Assembly: GCA_018398805.1 (NCBI GenBank)
Contig: JAGFBZ010001924.1
Location: 1-64,000, forward strand
DNA: 64,000 bases
Direction of reading: 5' to 3'
DNA from: Hirundichthys speculiger
Taxonomy: Eukaryota > Chordata > Actinopteri > Beloniformes > Exocoetidae
Each line of letters begins with the position of its first letter. Positions within the stretch are counted from its first letter, which is position 1. The notes below the pieces were generated by a model. It did no database searches, had not been told where the DNA came from, and saw only the letters and a program-made list of their open reading frames with translations. A program made the position numbers and the translations under genes. Below are positions 34,440-46,220 of the stretch, in pieces.

Positions 34440-36177
34440 CTACAGATTATAAAGAGCTGTGGTCAGAGGTCACGTGAGAGCATAAATAATTATTTTCAGG
34501 AGCCTCTATGATGCTCATTCACACCGCACAAACTTCAGCAGATCTCATTAACCTCTAATTGTGTCTTCATGCAGACTCGTGTCTTTGCTAACTGTGTCTC
34601 TGTGTTAAATTATTGAACACAAAGACACAATTAGCAGGTCCTCAGTGCATTTTAAAGGAGCGATCCATTTTAACTGGCGGCGGAGCACGAGGCAGCCGCT
34701 CGCCGTTTCTTTGAAGCATTGGGCAGACATTAAGCAAAAGTGTTCCACGGTGGCGCAGATAAGACAAAAAAAAAGCTCCTCTGACTATCTCCTAGCACCT
34801 TTACCTCACACAACATGGCATCCAGGACACACCGAGATGAAATAACGCACTGGATGCAGCTGAAACTCCAAGAGAAAATCATTTTCAGCTATAGGAAAAC
34901 AACTTTCTTTTTAATTATAGGATGTAAATGATTCAGGATTTAGAGGCTTACACGACTATCCTACAATCCCCCTTGCTACAGTCATAAGCATTACTTTAAC
35001 AAGTACTAAATGACTTGTTGTGGCTGTGCGGTCTACTATCAGAGTCAATGAGACCAGTTTTGATGTCTTCGTGTAGAAGCTGTGAATTTCTTCAAAGTGC
35101 TAGATCTCAGATTCAGTCTCATTTTGCCATCACACACACAAAAAAAAACACAATTAGCAGGTCCTCAGTGCATTTTGAAGTCCACCTAATTGGCTGTCGT
35201 GCACAGTTAATCATTTAGACTGTAATGCAATATCTACAGGCAGAGCAGACGACAGATTTAAATCAAAATGACTTCATCCAAATCTACACTCCTGTAACTT
35301 CCAGTGAAATGAAATCTGCCGCTCAGACTGAGTACAAGCCAGTTAACGTCTGGAGATGGCCTCTAACTGTGATTCAAGACTTTTCATTCACTTGTCATAG
35401 TTGCCATGTGCTTCAACTGGTGTAATATTCGATCATCGGGGCAACTGAGACAAATATTAGACGTCTAAATGGAGATTCATCAGAGCGTCGGTCGATAATT
35501 TTACAGTTAACATTTTCATTATCGGGTCATTTATTCAGCTGTTGAGATCGAAGTTTTCTTTCCACAAAAGTCGATCTGCTCAAAGGCCGCAAGGCTCATG
35601 AAAGTATGCATTTAGGTGAGGATCTTTCACAAACAGCCATTCACCTCTTTAACTGCATTTTTAAATCCAAGTTAAGAGGGAAGATGGTAGAAGATTGAAG
35701 GCCGCAGATGAACCGAGTTTGTGGAATTCAGAGTGACCTTGTGAGCTGTGATGTATAATTGCAGGTTTAACATAAAAGCCCGTCAGAAAGCAACCGTGAA
35801 ATGAATGTCTGGCAGCTATTTGCATTTAAAACCAAGAGCCCAAAGCACCGAGGATGTTTTTTTTTAAAGTGGATAAAATCACAAGTGAATTCTCTCTTTG
35901 CAACTGAAAATTTGTATGTTCATCAGCTATCTTTTAAAGCAGAAAGGGAAGAGGGTTCGTTGGAGTTTTCTTTTAAAAGCATGCAGAGATATTCCTCCGA
36001 CATCTCTAATACTAACCTTCTGTGGACCTAAAAGCTTGTGAATCGCTTCGTCCTTGGAGGATGGCAGAGACAATCATCTTAAAATTGCAATATTTGAGCA
36101 ACATTCGCAGAGAAGATTGTAATTTAAACATGACTACAAGGATGATATTTAGATTTTTATTTAATCATTCAATTAAT
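34440..36177. other. ephb1 intron 5a-5b, right-hand part, with a 29-bp direct repeat
   Basis: An identical 29-base stretch occurs at 34625-34653 and 35148-35176, beginning ACACAATTAGCAGGTCCTC. Otherwise no supportable feature. Confidence 0.6.
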
Positions 36178-37053
36178 TACCTCCACCAAGGAGGTTATGT
36201 TTTTGCTGGCTTTTGTTTATCTGTCTGTCTGTCTGTGTTCAAGATAAGTCAAAAAGTTATGGATGGATTTTGATGAACGAACTTTTCAGGAGTTGTCAGA
36301 AATGTGAAAAGGAAGAACTGATCTCATTTTGGGTGTGATCAGGAAGAAATGGATCCCTGGATCACTTTCAAATTTTCAATAACATTGCGGTAGAGGTCTT
36401 CGGAACAACCCGACATTCCGAAAACCAGAGGTTCCGACCCGACCCAAATCGGGTCTCTGGGTCCCATTCAAAAGATGTGACTCCAGGTTCGGGTTAGTCT
36501 TGGGTCCGGTCGGTGCTCTCTGACAGGCTGGTTCTGCGTTTACTCGAGAGAGGTAAAGATATTGGCAGTGGCAGCTAATGTCAGGACTCGGGGCAGTTTA
36601 ATTAATTATTCATTAACGTGGCGTGTTTGTCATGAAACAATCGTGTTGCCGTAGCGTGTTGTTAGCGGTTTGCCCAGCAGCTGTAAAGCACAACGGATCG
36701 TCAACATGACAACGTTGGATGAAATAACATATTTACGACACGTCCTGACCGGTGTAGGCTATTAGCGTTAGCAGTTGCTACCAATAGCATCTGTATCCAC
36801 AAAGAAGATAACAATGTGGATTTATTGTTGTTTACATCACGTAGCCTATGTAGCAACTGAACCGGGTAGAAGAAAATCAAGTTTTATTCAACGCTAGACA
36901 ACTTTTACCATGAGCAACTATGGGCTGTATTGTTTCGGTTCTATTCTGGTAACTCGGTTCGGTTCGTGGTCAAAAACTAAAGACTCGGGTCGGGTCGATT
37001 ATGGGAATTGTTGCGCTTGGTGGAGGTCTGCGCTCTCCGAGTGCTTTTCTAGT
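36178..37053 (+). mobile_element. Interspersed repeat (CCTCCACCAAGGAGG family) interrupted by a second element
   Basis: The left part begins TACCTCCACCAAGGAGGTTA and runs to about 36390. The right end GGAGGTCTGCGCTCTCCGAG and GCTTTTCTAGT is at 37023-37053. An intact-order copy at 53907-54341 shows that the parts belong together. The family is widespread in fish as I recall; its class is unsettled. Confidence 0.65.
36391..37004. mobile_element. Nested element with CGGGTC-rich ends
   Basis: It lies between TAACATTGCGG and AATTGTTGCGC of the surrounding repeat. Both ends are rich in CCGACCCGACCC or GGGTCGGGTCGA, consistent with inverted subterminal repeats. No coding was recognised, and exact ends and target duplication were not resolved. 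Confidence 0.5.
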
Positions 37054-37271
37054 CATCTTTTTTTTTGCCCTGATTCTGGGTCAGGATTACTCGCTGTTAA
37101 AATGAGCTTTTTCTAATCTAAAAAAGTTCCTTTTTCAGCCTGTGGTCGGTGTCCAACCCTCAAAAGTCTGAATGCGATGGAAGATTTCTGTCGCCGGCTA
37201 TGAAAACAACACATTCACAGCTGCAACAAAGCTTGAACGAGCCCACCCCTCCTCTTCTCTCTCTGACAAAC

Positions 37272-37534
37272 CTGAATGTCGAAGGTGTATGAGCTGTGAG
37301 CTCGCAGCCTGCTGATCTCCACTCTCGTCCCTTTCAGTCCCTGCTTGCCCGGAACGAACACGACACCGTCGTCGCACGGCTGGCACGCTCGCTGCTCGCT
37401 GCTGTGGCATCGGCGGCACGCGATGTTGTACGACAAGTCTTCGCGGTGCCCGGTGTCCCGGGGCGAGTGCCACTCCATCAGCAGCGACGTCTGGTTCACG
37501 ACCGAGACCACGTTGCGGGGAGCCGAGGGGACAC
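37272..37534 (-). CDS. ephb1: ephb1 exon 5a: first fibronectin III repeat, main part
   Basis: This 263-bp exon follows the acceptor TTCTGCCAG. It encodes SVPSAPRNVVSVVNQTSLLM, then EWHSPRDTG, REDLSYNIACRRC, a cysteine pair CQPC, and RAHSSYTFDIQ before donor GTTTGT. PSAPRNV, SLLMEW and YTFDIQ are FN3 A-, B- and F-strand signatures of EphB receptors. The donor is weak at +3 to +6. In mammals the exon runs on through the NITTNQA motif, as I recall; here that part is a separate exon at 34364-34439. Exons 5a and 5b together are 339 bp, against about 336 recalled for mammals. Confidence 0.94.
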
Positions 37535-37599
37535 CTGGCAGAAGAAATGACAGGAGATTCAGAGGAAACAGTGGCAGCTGGCGGAACTACCGTTAATGA

Positions 37600-38632
37600 C
37601 AATTTTAAATGACTTCATGGATCGCATTAGCAGCCAGTCGTATCATTTTGGAGGAATTCTGGCCCATTCTACTTTACAGCATTGCTTCAGTTCATTGAGA
37701 TTAGTGGGAACTTATGTATGAGCAGCTCTCTTAGGTTCCACCACAACTCTTTCAGCCTGCAATGCTAAAGTCTGGACTTTGACTGGATCAATGCAAAAAG
37801 ATGAGCATTTTCTTTTTTAGGAACTCTGTCGTAAATAAGTCGGTGCGCTGACGACCTTTGTCCTGTTGCACGAACCGATTTCAGCCAAGCTTTAGCTGCA
37901 GATGTTCTCACAAATAAGCCTTTGGAATACTCCTGTATATAGAAGCATTTATGATCATCTAAGGAGCACAATATGGCAACCAAATCATCAGTTTCCCTGC
38001 CATAGAGTTAGGATGGTTTTCTTTTTTTGCTGATATTCTGTTTCTTTTTTGCCAAAAGTCGTACTGCAGTCTCCAAACACAGAGACACATTGGTCCCTTT
38101 TGCATACAGGATGCTGTTTCAGACATCTCTAGACTTATTCAGAGGCAACTTTACCCGCCTGAGCTGTGCTGCCGTCCTCTTTTTGTCGAAGCTCTCCGTA
38201 CAATCAATACTTGTTCAGTCTTTTTGTGAAATGCACTAAATTCTAAATTCACTCTGACATTTAACTTGCTAACTGAGGCTTGTAGACTCTGAGGTGTAGC
38301 TCCTGGGTTTTTAACAGATTTTAGAGTGAAGTGACGGGAAAGAACGGCAACTGTCATGAACACTTTCCACTCATGAAAAATCTTTCTCATTATAGAACGA
38401 CGAACTATAGACTTGTCTGGGAATGGACTCATAACTGGTTTCAGACTGACGTGCAGAAACTATTGCTTCTCTTAAATCACTGTTGATATCTTTCCTCCAT
38501 GTCACTGCGTTAACGCGCTCACATGAATGCTCCAAAACAAAAACCTCTGCTTTTATTGAGGCGGTGACGATCAGACATTAAAAACGTTCCATCAGCAACA
38601 CACGGCTTGTACTTATCCTTTTAAAGCAGTAA
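37600..38632 (-). mobile_element. Tc1-like transposon relic, transposase on minus strand
   Basis: The plus strand reads as the complement of Tc1 transposase: GGAGGAATTCTGGCCCATTC, AGTCTGGACTTTGACTGGAT, CCTGTTGCACGAACCGATTT, ACTTGTTCAGTCTTTTTGTG and GATATCTTTCCTCCATGTCA follow in the expected order. Frames are broken by stops and indels. It belongs to the same broad family as 11913-13210, in opposite orientation. Termini are not resolved. Confidence 0.7.
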
Positions 38633-38637
38633 CGATT

Positions 38638-39000
38638 AGGGGTGTGAAAAAAATTGATTTGGCAATATATCACAATTTTCGGCCGCCCAATATAATATCG
38701 ATTTTTCAGCTCCTAATATCGTTGTTTAATTTTCACATTTAAATTGTTTAAAATTTAAATGTGCAAAAACACTAATAATAAACAATAAATTGGTTGTTTT
38801 GAAGCAAATAGTTTTGACTCAATTTGTCCTCTGAATGATCAATATCATCTGGTGAACACATACAGCAACTTGATTTCTCATTTCTACTTTTAATTTTGAT
38901 ATTAACTAGGTAGAATATCGCAATATATTGTGATATCACGATATCGCGATAATATCATATCGTGACCCGAGTATCATGATACATATCGTATTGCGGAGTC
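38638..39000. mobile_element. MITE with ATATCG-rich ends
   Basis: It starts AGGGGTGTGAAAAAAATTGA and ends CATGATACATATCGTATTGC. It is dense in ATATCG/CGATAT motifs in both orientations. It resembles hAT-type MITEs, but no target duplication was read. Confidence 0.45.
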
Positions 39001-40358
39001 CTTGCAAATAGTAAGGAGTAAGGCTCTACATCTTTCTGCGCACCATTTTCTGAATTTTATGTTTAGTTACTTGTTAAATAATGAATGGCAAGATGTAATA
39101 TGTCACATATTGTTGTATATCTGAAGTTTTATATACCTCATTTACAAGGCTGGGGAGGAACCACATTATTATTATTTTTTTTAACCCTTTCATCCATCCA
39201 TTCATGAGACATTAATATTTATCAAAATGTTGATAAAGTGACCACTTCACTTACAAAAATATAAATATATGTTTACAGAAACCAGTAAAGATTATTTTCA
39301 GCATTTACAGTAGGATTTAAGACTTCTTACTGTACATGCAAAGTTGCAGAGGTCAAGCCGTTAAAGGAATTTTGGTTTTCAGCCAACAGCGTCTCTAATG
39401 GTCAGACAGCGACCTAAAAGCTTATCCCGAGCAACAGATACCCGCGTCTCCTTAGAGTCCTTAGCTTTCTCTCTCGCTGGTTATCTTTGTTTTCACTCGA
39501 TGTCAAAGCCAGGCTTCGCGTCACAAGCAGAGTTTTCACAAGGTTAAGCCTGGCGGGCGCACTTCTCCTTGACTGTTCAAACACATCACAGAGACTGTGA
39601 CGCACACACACAACAAGAGCAGTTGAGATGAAATGGATGTTCAGCCTTGGCGTATGCTAAATAACGGAGGCAGAGGGAATGGCGGAGACGGCCCCCGTGG
39701 AATATGCATGAGCGCGTAATTTTCAAACAGATACACTGCCACGCTTCAGAATCAAAAGGTCTAACAGCGGGGCATGTGACACTCCAAGTCGTGCCCTCTG
39801 ATAAAGCATCCATGCTCTGAGAAAAACCCTCCTGAGCTATTCACATAAAATATTGCCTCCATCTTGATTTCTTTTTTCATCCAAACAGCCCTTTACAAAT
39901 CTAAAGGGCTGTGTTTACTCTCGCAGCAATGTGTCGCAGTTATCTTGTCGCTGGTATGCCGCAGTTATTTTTGATTTATGCCCAATTTTGAAGCGCGGTC
40001 TCCGCTATGTTATTCCATGCCACAACGCAAGATGGACAATAACAAACTAGCTAAACTTACTAAACTTATCTCTTGCGGTTTTCCACTTCCTCACCGTCTC
40101 GGATGTATCCAGACCCACATTCATAGCTATCTCCCTCCATGAATATGTGCTGTCTAGAATATGTGCTGTCTTTGTAGTGTGGAGAACCAGAATCGTACAG
40201 ATGTGGGTACTTCCTCACTTCTTTGATGACGCGCTCTTTTCCACGCGGAAGTAGAATTGACCAATCAGAGGCCTCCTTTCTCTCCTCCCTGCGACACTCT
40301 CTGTGGCACTGTCTGCGGTCACCTACAATTTTGGGGAGGTGCACCAGAGTGTCTGCTA
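39001..40358. other. Intronic, nothing recognised
   Basis: ephb1 intron 4-5a. Nothing supportable. Confidence 0.55.
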
Positions 40359-40460
40359 GAGCTGGGCGATACTAGGAATTATGGTATCGATCCAATACTA
40401 AGTAAATACAGGACCAGTTTCGCCAATACCGATACCGATACCAATACTGATACTTTTTCA
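40359..40460. mobile_element. MITE fragment with AGAGCTGGGCGATAC end
   Basis: One end AGAGCTGGGCGATACTAGG is followed by alternating ATACCGATACCGATACCAAT. It matches the inverted right end of 27013-27222. The opposite end was not found. Confidence 0.4.
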
Positions 40461-42795
40461 TATTAATCTTAATCTATCATGAACATTTGTGATTTTTGTT
40501 TTTGGATTATTTTGTTAAAGCCAAGAATAGAATTTGATCAAACTTTATGTCTTTAACATTTTTGTGTAAATATTCATTGGACTTGAATTTCTGTCCATAA
40601 TGTTTTTTTCTAGTCCACCTTTTATATTATATCTTTCAATAGTTGTGTAATTTTTTTGCACTGTGTGCACTTTTCTGTTGCTTAATAAATTTCTTTGTGG
40701 TGGGACAAATAAAGGATTATCTACTGTTATTTTATCTTAAATAACACCTTTCAATGGGATACATGATATGTACTGGGTTATTTCAAGGTCTTAACTATAT
40801 TTTTTTGAGTTGGCTCCAGTTACATATGACTTAAGTAACAGGTACTTTGAAAGTTAATATGAGTTGATGTTGAAGATGACCACTCTATCTAGCTGGATAC
40901 TCTCTGTTGGAAAAAAAATCTGCGTCATACACGCAGACGACCTGATTTCTGAGCATAAATCCAGGCTAAACTCTCAGACCAAGAGTTGCAAAAGAGCAAG
41001 AACGCAGGTAATACCATTCCAGTTACTGGAGCAAGAAAGAAAAGCAGCTCTGCTGCTACTAAAACCCGAGCTTCTCAATATTAATTCGACAGATAGGCGA
41101 GAACACGCAACAGAAGCATCCTCACAAGAGTCCACAGTCTCACACCCCTCCTTTGTTCGTTGGAGTCCATGAGGCATTTTGGAGGAATGATTTTCTGTCA
41201 GACGAGCGTCCACGAGCTGTGCGTTCACTCTTCCATGTCACTGATCTGAGTCTATATCTGATCGAGCTGATGACAAATATAAATAACCTGAAGCTCCTTC
41301 CCAGAGTTAAGTTCTAGCCCTGTTTTTTAAGGTTGATTTTTCATTCCTGTTGTGCCTGAAAAAAAAACAAATTAAAAAAAAAAAAATCTTATCCCAAATG
41401 AGTTTGTTTTTGCCCTCGAACTGAAAGTGCCGAGGTAATTCAAGAGCTCTGTGTGGGCTGAGTGGCTTGACACGCGACACCTTTTCTCAGGGAAAGTTGA
41501 TTTTTTGTCCATCAGCATCATTTTAATAACCTGCCTTGGTGACTGAGGTGAGGCTGTTCATGTGCTACTTCTGTTATCGTAAGTGATTGACCTCCATCAA
41601 CGTAACATCCAACAAAAACACTTTAACATTCCCTCAGTTATGTATTTGGAAAAAATTTTAGAGAAACAATTTGTGCATTTTTAAAGCACCTGACCTGTTT
41701 GACGCGGTGTAAGCAAACTGTGGGACAATTAACCGAACAAATTAACTGGAATGTAACAACCTCAAAAACGAAACCACTGGACTGAATCGCATACATATTT
41801 TCTAAACTCTTTTATTCAAAACCCACCAAACTAATTACAATATTCTGTAGCTAGACTTGTTGACTATTACAGGTGTTCACGCTGAGATCATCAGGAGCTA
41901 AACTTCAAAATTCACTTCTCGGAGGATGAGAAGAAAATCTCTTAAAACAGAACGCGCTGTCTTCATTTAAGATCGTGCATTAAAAGAGACCTGATCACAA
42001 GCGGTCAGCTCTTCGCATCTGTGTTCACACCAGACAGTAAAATGTGTTCCCATACGAGTCCTGTGTGATGAAATCTGACCTTTTCTGTTCTATAGATAAA
42101 CAGATAAACGTGCATTTATTTGCACTTGCAAACACCAAATGGATTATTTCATCAGGCAGCAGATGGAATTAATTAGCAAAAATCCCATGAAAAAAAAAGA
42201 ACAAGCCAGAAATAACAAAATGAACAAGGTTCGCCACAATTATTTTTCAAACTTTATTATGTAAAGGTTTAACGACTCCAGCTCAGCTATTATAAGAGAG
42301 AAGTAACATAAAAGAAGCCGAGATGGTACGGAGAGTTAGGGAGCTTTAATTTAAAGTATTCCCAACCGGAGATAAACAAGCCATAACTGGCAACACTAAC
42401 CCACCAACAAGTTCCCATACAAGACAGCAGTATCACAGTATACAACAATGAGGGGGGCTGGCCAGTCACACTGCTCCTCCTCCTCCGAATACTGGAGTCT
42501 GTCCCTTTTTAAAACCATCAGCTCCAGGTGTAACAAATCGCTGATGATGGGCGGAGCCTCGTCCACTCCGTGACAGCGGAAGGTGGTACGCCTGGTCGCT
42601 GGAGCCAACCGTCACCGGGAACAGGAACATCTTTGCTGGTATGGGGGGAGGAATTGACCTTTCGGTAAGCACCGCCCCCTTTCTTTTTACTGTTGCTAGG
42701 TCGGACAAACTTTCTGCTCCCGCATTAAGGACTGTGTTAATTCGCTATTTTTCTGATGCGTATCATCAGTGTTAATATTATACTATAACAACGCC
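40461..42795. other. Intronic, nothing recognised
   Basis: ephb1 intron 4-5a. Short open frames only; no conserved domain. Confidence 0.5.
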
Positions 42796-42990
42796 ATGGT
42801 GAAATATTGCTGCTGGGGACCTGCAACAGTGATTCGAGGTGTCCAGAGCGTTTGGAGGGACATTTTTATTCTCTTTCCCAAGCCGAAACAAACGCTGGAA
42901 AAAATGCAGGCTGTGGGTTAAGTTATGTGTCCGTCCACACAAGCAACTGAATGTGAGGAAAGTTACAAAACACACCTACATTTACTTCAA
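42796..42990 (+). pseudogene. THAP-domain relic from a DNA transposon
   Basis: After ATGGTGAAATATTGCTGCTG (MVKYCCWG) the plus strand reads, with two frame changes, TCNSDSRCPERLEG, FPKPK and KCRLWVKLCVRPHKQLNVRK then VTKHTYIYFK. This is the N-terminal C2CH THAP zinc finger of fish transposon-derived proteins, starting M-V-K-Y-C-C. A later zinc ligand C is Y (YIYFK for YICxxHF). A GTAAGT that could be a splice donor follows. No downstream transposase was recognised. Confidence 0.65.
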
Positions 42991-43094
42991 GGTAAGTTTA
43001 CTTTGCTTTATTAGATGATTGATATAACCACCGTTTAGTAAAAGTAATAATATGATTTAGCGGCAGGGAGGGTGATGAGTTCTCTGTTAGCATT

Positions 43095-43141
43095 AGCTCT
43101 GGTCCATAGTGTCAATGACTTCTCCACTATGGACCAGAGCT
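43095..43141. repeat. Palindrome, 17-bp perfect arms, 13-nt loop
   Basis: The left arm AGCTCTGGTCCATAGTG at 43095-43111 and its complement at 43125-43141 flank a 13-base centre. CTATGGACCAGA occurs again at about 43291. Confidence 0.9.
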
Positions 43142-43304
43142 CGCTAGCCACCTATAAGCCTGCCTTGTTGTCTACAAATATATATGGCCCTGGATATTTA
43201 TTTTGTTGTGATGTTAACGTCATTTTATTAATTATATTAATAGAATGCTGCGGCTGTCTCATGTTATCATAGCTCTGGTGTGGAATAGACCTATGGACCA
43301 GAAT

Positions 43305-43715
43305 ACACTACGATACACGATATTCAGCTCACAATACAATATATATCGATATTCATTTTACAATACATTTACATCATTTTCTGAAAGATTTTAAAGAGAC
43401 AAAGTGATTTTGGTGACATCTTGTGAGTGTTCCAATGACTTTGTTTGAATTAATTGAACTGAAAGCATCAATTACACATTATATGGCTGACAGGCATCTT
43501 GCAAATGCTTGACAAAATGAATAAAAGATGTGTTGAGAAAAATAGTTTCATCTATTTAAACAGTGCATATTGTTGCTTGCAAGCTTTTGAAGGTGGGACA
43601 CGGGGATTTTGAAAGAAGCGTAAAATATCTATACCCGCGGCCGAAAAATCGATACTCTCTGGGCAAATAAAATATCGATATATATCGCAGAATCGATAAA
43701 ATCGCTCAGCTCTGG
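43305..43715. mobile_element. MITE with ATCGATA-rich ends
   Basis: It starts near ACTACGATACACGATATTCA and ends AAAATCGCTCAGCTCTGG. It contains repeated ATATATCGATAT motifs and CCCGCGGCCGAAAAATCGAT. Related in style to 27013-27222 and 38638-39000. Confidence 0.45.
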
Positions 43716-45046
43716 TTCAAGGGTCACCACCAAGGTCACCCTGATGAGTCTCTTGGTCTGAGAGCACTCATTGTAAGCAGTTTTGGTGGAATCCAAGGAC
43801 AGGCAGCATTAAGGGTTAATAACAAAGCCACATGTAAAGGGTGGAGTTGTTGTTTGGAGGAAGAAAGGACTGATCCCAATTAACACCATCCTCTCTGTCA
43901 TATATGGTGTTGAAGACATAATGCTTGGGGGCTGTTTTCAGTCACTGGGACATGAGACCTTGTGAAGGGAAATGACATATAATGAATTATAAATTATATG
44001 TCAGGCAAAATTTAAAAAAAACAACGTTAAGCTGGAAGATGTTTTCTTGTTCTAATCTGGAACTTTTGTCATTATTTCTGACATACGAGGCCCAGATGAA
44101 GTCTCTGTTATTGAACTCAATTTTCACGGTTCAGTCTTGGTGATAACAGGGAGCATAATAAAACACGTCAGCCGCATCAAAGCGCCATGGAACCTGCTGT
44201 CAGTCACTGGAATTGGATTTGCTCATGTAGCTTCCTGCAGCCCTGACGGTGCACATGCTGAGCTACCTGACAGCCATTTTTTTAACCTTTTACAACTAAA
44301 GGTAAGATCAGTTTGAGCGTGAACTGGGTCAGAAACAAATCGCAACATTTTCGTAGCTTGTCACCACCACTGCTGGAAAGAATTAAATGAAAAGTAGTGG
44401 ATGTAAAATGAACGTTACAAAGTGTTTATTAACGTATGACAGTGAAATAAAGACCACGGGGTGTGACTGAAACGAAACGAAAAGAAACGAAGCTGCATCC
44501 AGGTCACCAGGATGTGCGCAGACGCAGTCATGTGACGGCATCCTTCATGCACAAACACAGATACAAATCCGAGGATGCACAGTTTTAGAGTTTGAGTCGA
44601 AAATGATTCATGCCTCAACCTACTTACACCAAACCTCTGTGGAACTGAGAGACTGCATTTTTCAAACTCGGTGCTTTGTCTTGCGCGGCGATATACCCTC
44701 TTCAACACACTAAACACATATTTGCTTCGGTGGAAAGCCGCAGGAATGTGGCAGCGTTATTACTTACGTCTCCCCAAATCCCCTAACAAGGAGGGGAGCG
44801 TTGCAGAGCTCAGAACGAGGCGCATAAATTTAGGGGGCGATATGATAAATCGAGGCAGATGTTGGGTTTTCATTTAATTATGAAATATCAGACTGCCGGC
44901 GGCGTCGGCGTCTGATAGACTGCAATCCGCCGGCCTGGCGGTAACATTACATTACAACGGGCCGGTCATCGCGATCCTCAGGTAACGTGATCTGACGGTG
45001 TATTTTTGGGCGTGTTTGACGGAGGGGGGGGAAACGGCTGACTCAC
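43716..45046. other. Intronic, one unusual GC-rich block
   Basis: Mostly unremarkable. Bases 44820-44990, next to exon 4, combine TTTAATTATGAAATATCAGA with CpG-rich GCCGGCGGCGTCGGCG, unlike the surrounding intron. Confidence 0.45.
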
Positions 45047-45202
45047 TGGTGCACACGTCCTCCGGTTTTTCCATGTCTCCACGGTAATATCCGTTCCGAC
45101 AACCGCAGAGGGTGGCGGCTTCGATGGTGGAGCGACTGTTGAGTGGACACTGCTGACATAATCCTGCCCCCTGGGACGACTTAAAGGTGCCCTGAGGACA
45201 AG
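45047..45202 (-). CDS. ephb1: ephb1 exon 4: cysteine-rich / EGF-like region
   Basis: This 156-bp exon, the length I recall for exon 4 across the Eph family, enters in phase 1 after the acceptor TTCACAG. It encodes ACPQGTFKSSQGAGLCQQCP, then LNSRSTIEAATLCGCRNGYY and ends in DVCT before donor GTGAGT. The spaced cysteines (CP-CQQCP-CGC) are the second EGF/TNFR-like module of the ectodomain. The exon leaves in phase 1. Confidence 0.95.
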
Positions 45203-46220
45203 CTGTGAAGGAAAAGAGTGGGGGGAAACATAAGTCAACAAATGATCATGTTACAAGACTGTATCAGGTTTCTGAGCTTTCTGTTTGTCTCTGTGATGAG
45301 ACGCTTGGTAATCTTCGCTTCAGAAACATAGTGTGACAGCAGAGTTATTTATGTCGGTTGATAAAGCACAGAAGAGGACTTTCAGGCACCACAAAGTCTT
45401 GTTCTAACAAGATGCATAAAAACATATGAGGCTTGACATAAAATCAGGCCGGCACTGATTATCTCCTGTGGGAGACTATGGTTTTGTTTTTAATGGCTCT
45501 TTTATCAAGAGTTTCATCCATCTAGCAGACAATCCATTAGCCGTGGCCCCTCATTATTATGGAGATAACCTATGACTGCGAGGGATAGGTGAAACACTAT
45601 TAATGGTGGAGGCGCATATGGTATTAAAATTAGGGCTCGGTATCACAGGAAGCGACGAGCTCGTCTTCCAGTCGGTGTTCATGCTCTTCTCGTCTGGATG
45701 TCAGACCCGCCGCTCGGCGACCGGGGTGATGAGTCTTGCCCTTTTGTGAATGGCTTGCAGAGTTACTCATCAACAGGAGAGGAGAAGACTGAGATGTACA
45801 GTCACTTTTCAGGTTAAAGCGGCCCAGGTGTTTTTTTTTTTTGTGGCCCTTTTCGGTGTCTAAATGTAACCAAGTCTTTTTATTTTTTTGCCTTACTTAA
45901 ACATAAACTAATATACAGTGAAAGTTAAAGCAGAACCTAACCGAGTCGTGACTGAAAACGAAAGTGAACATGTCAACCTCTAGATGAAAAGGAAAAGGGA
46001 CATTTTTCAAAATTTTCTCTTTTGTCTTCTCATTTATCCTTCTCCATCATGACAGCGACCACATTATTCAGGGATTTCTTTCCTAGCCTGGACTTCCATA
46101 CTCATTCACTTCGCAAAAATTGTCTCAGGAAACAGGTTAAGTTCCCCCTCCTACTCACATCCACTGTTATAAAATGTGCTAAACCAATCACAAAGGGACA
46201 GAGGTGGGCTTTGGACCAGT
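45203..46220. other. Intronic, nothing recognised
   Basis: ephb1 intron 3c-4. Some AT-rich stretches look conserved in style but cannot be shown to be. Confidence 0.45.
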
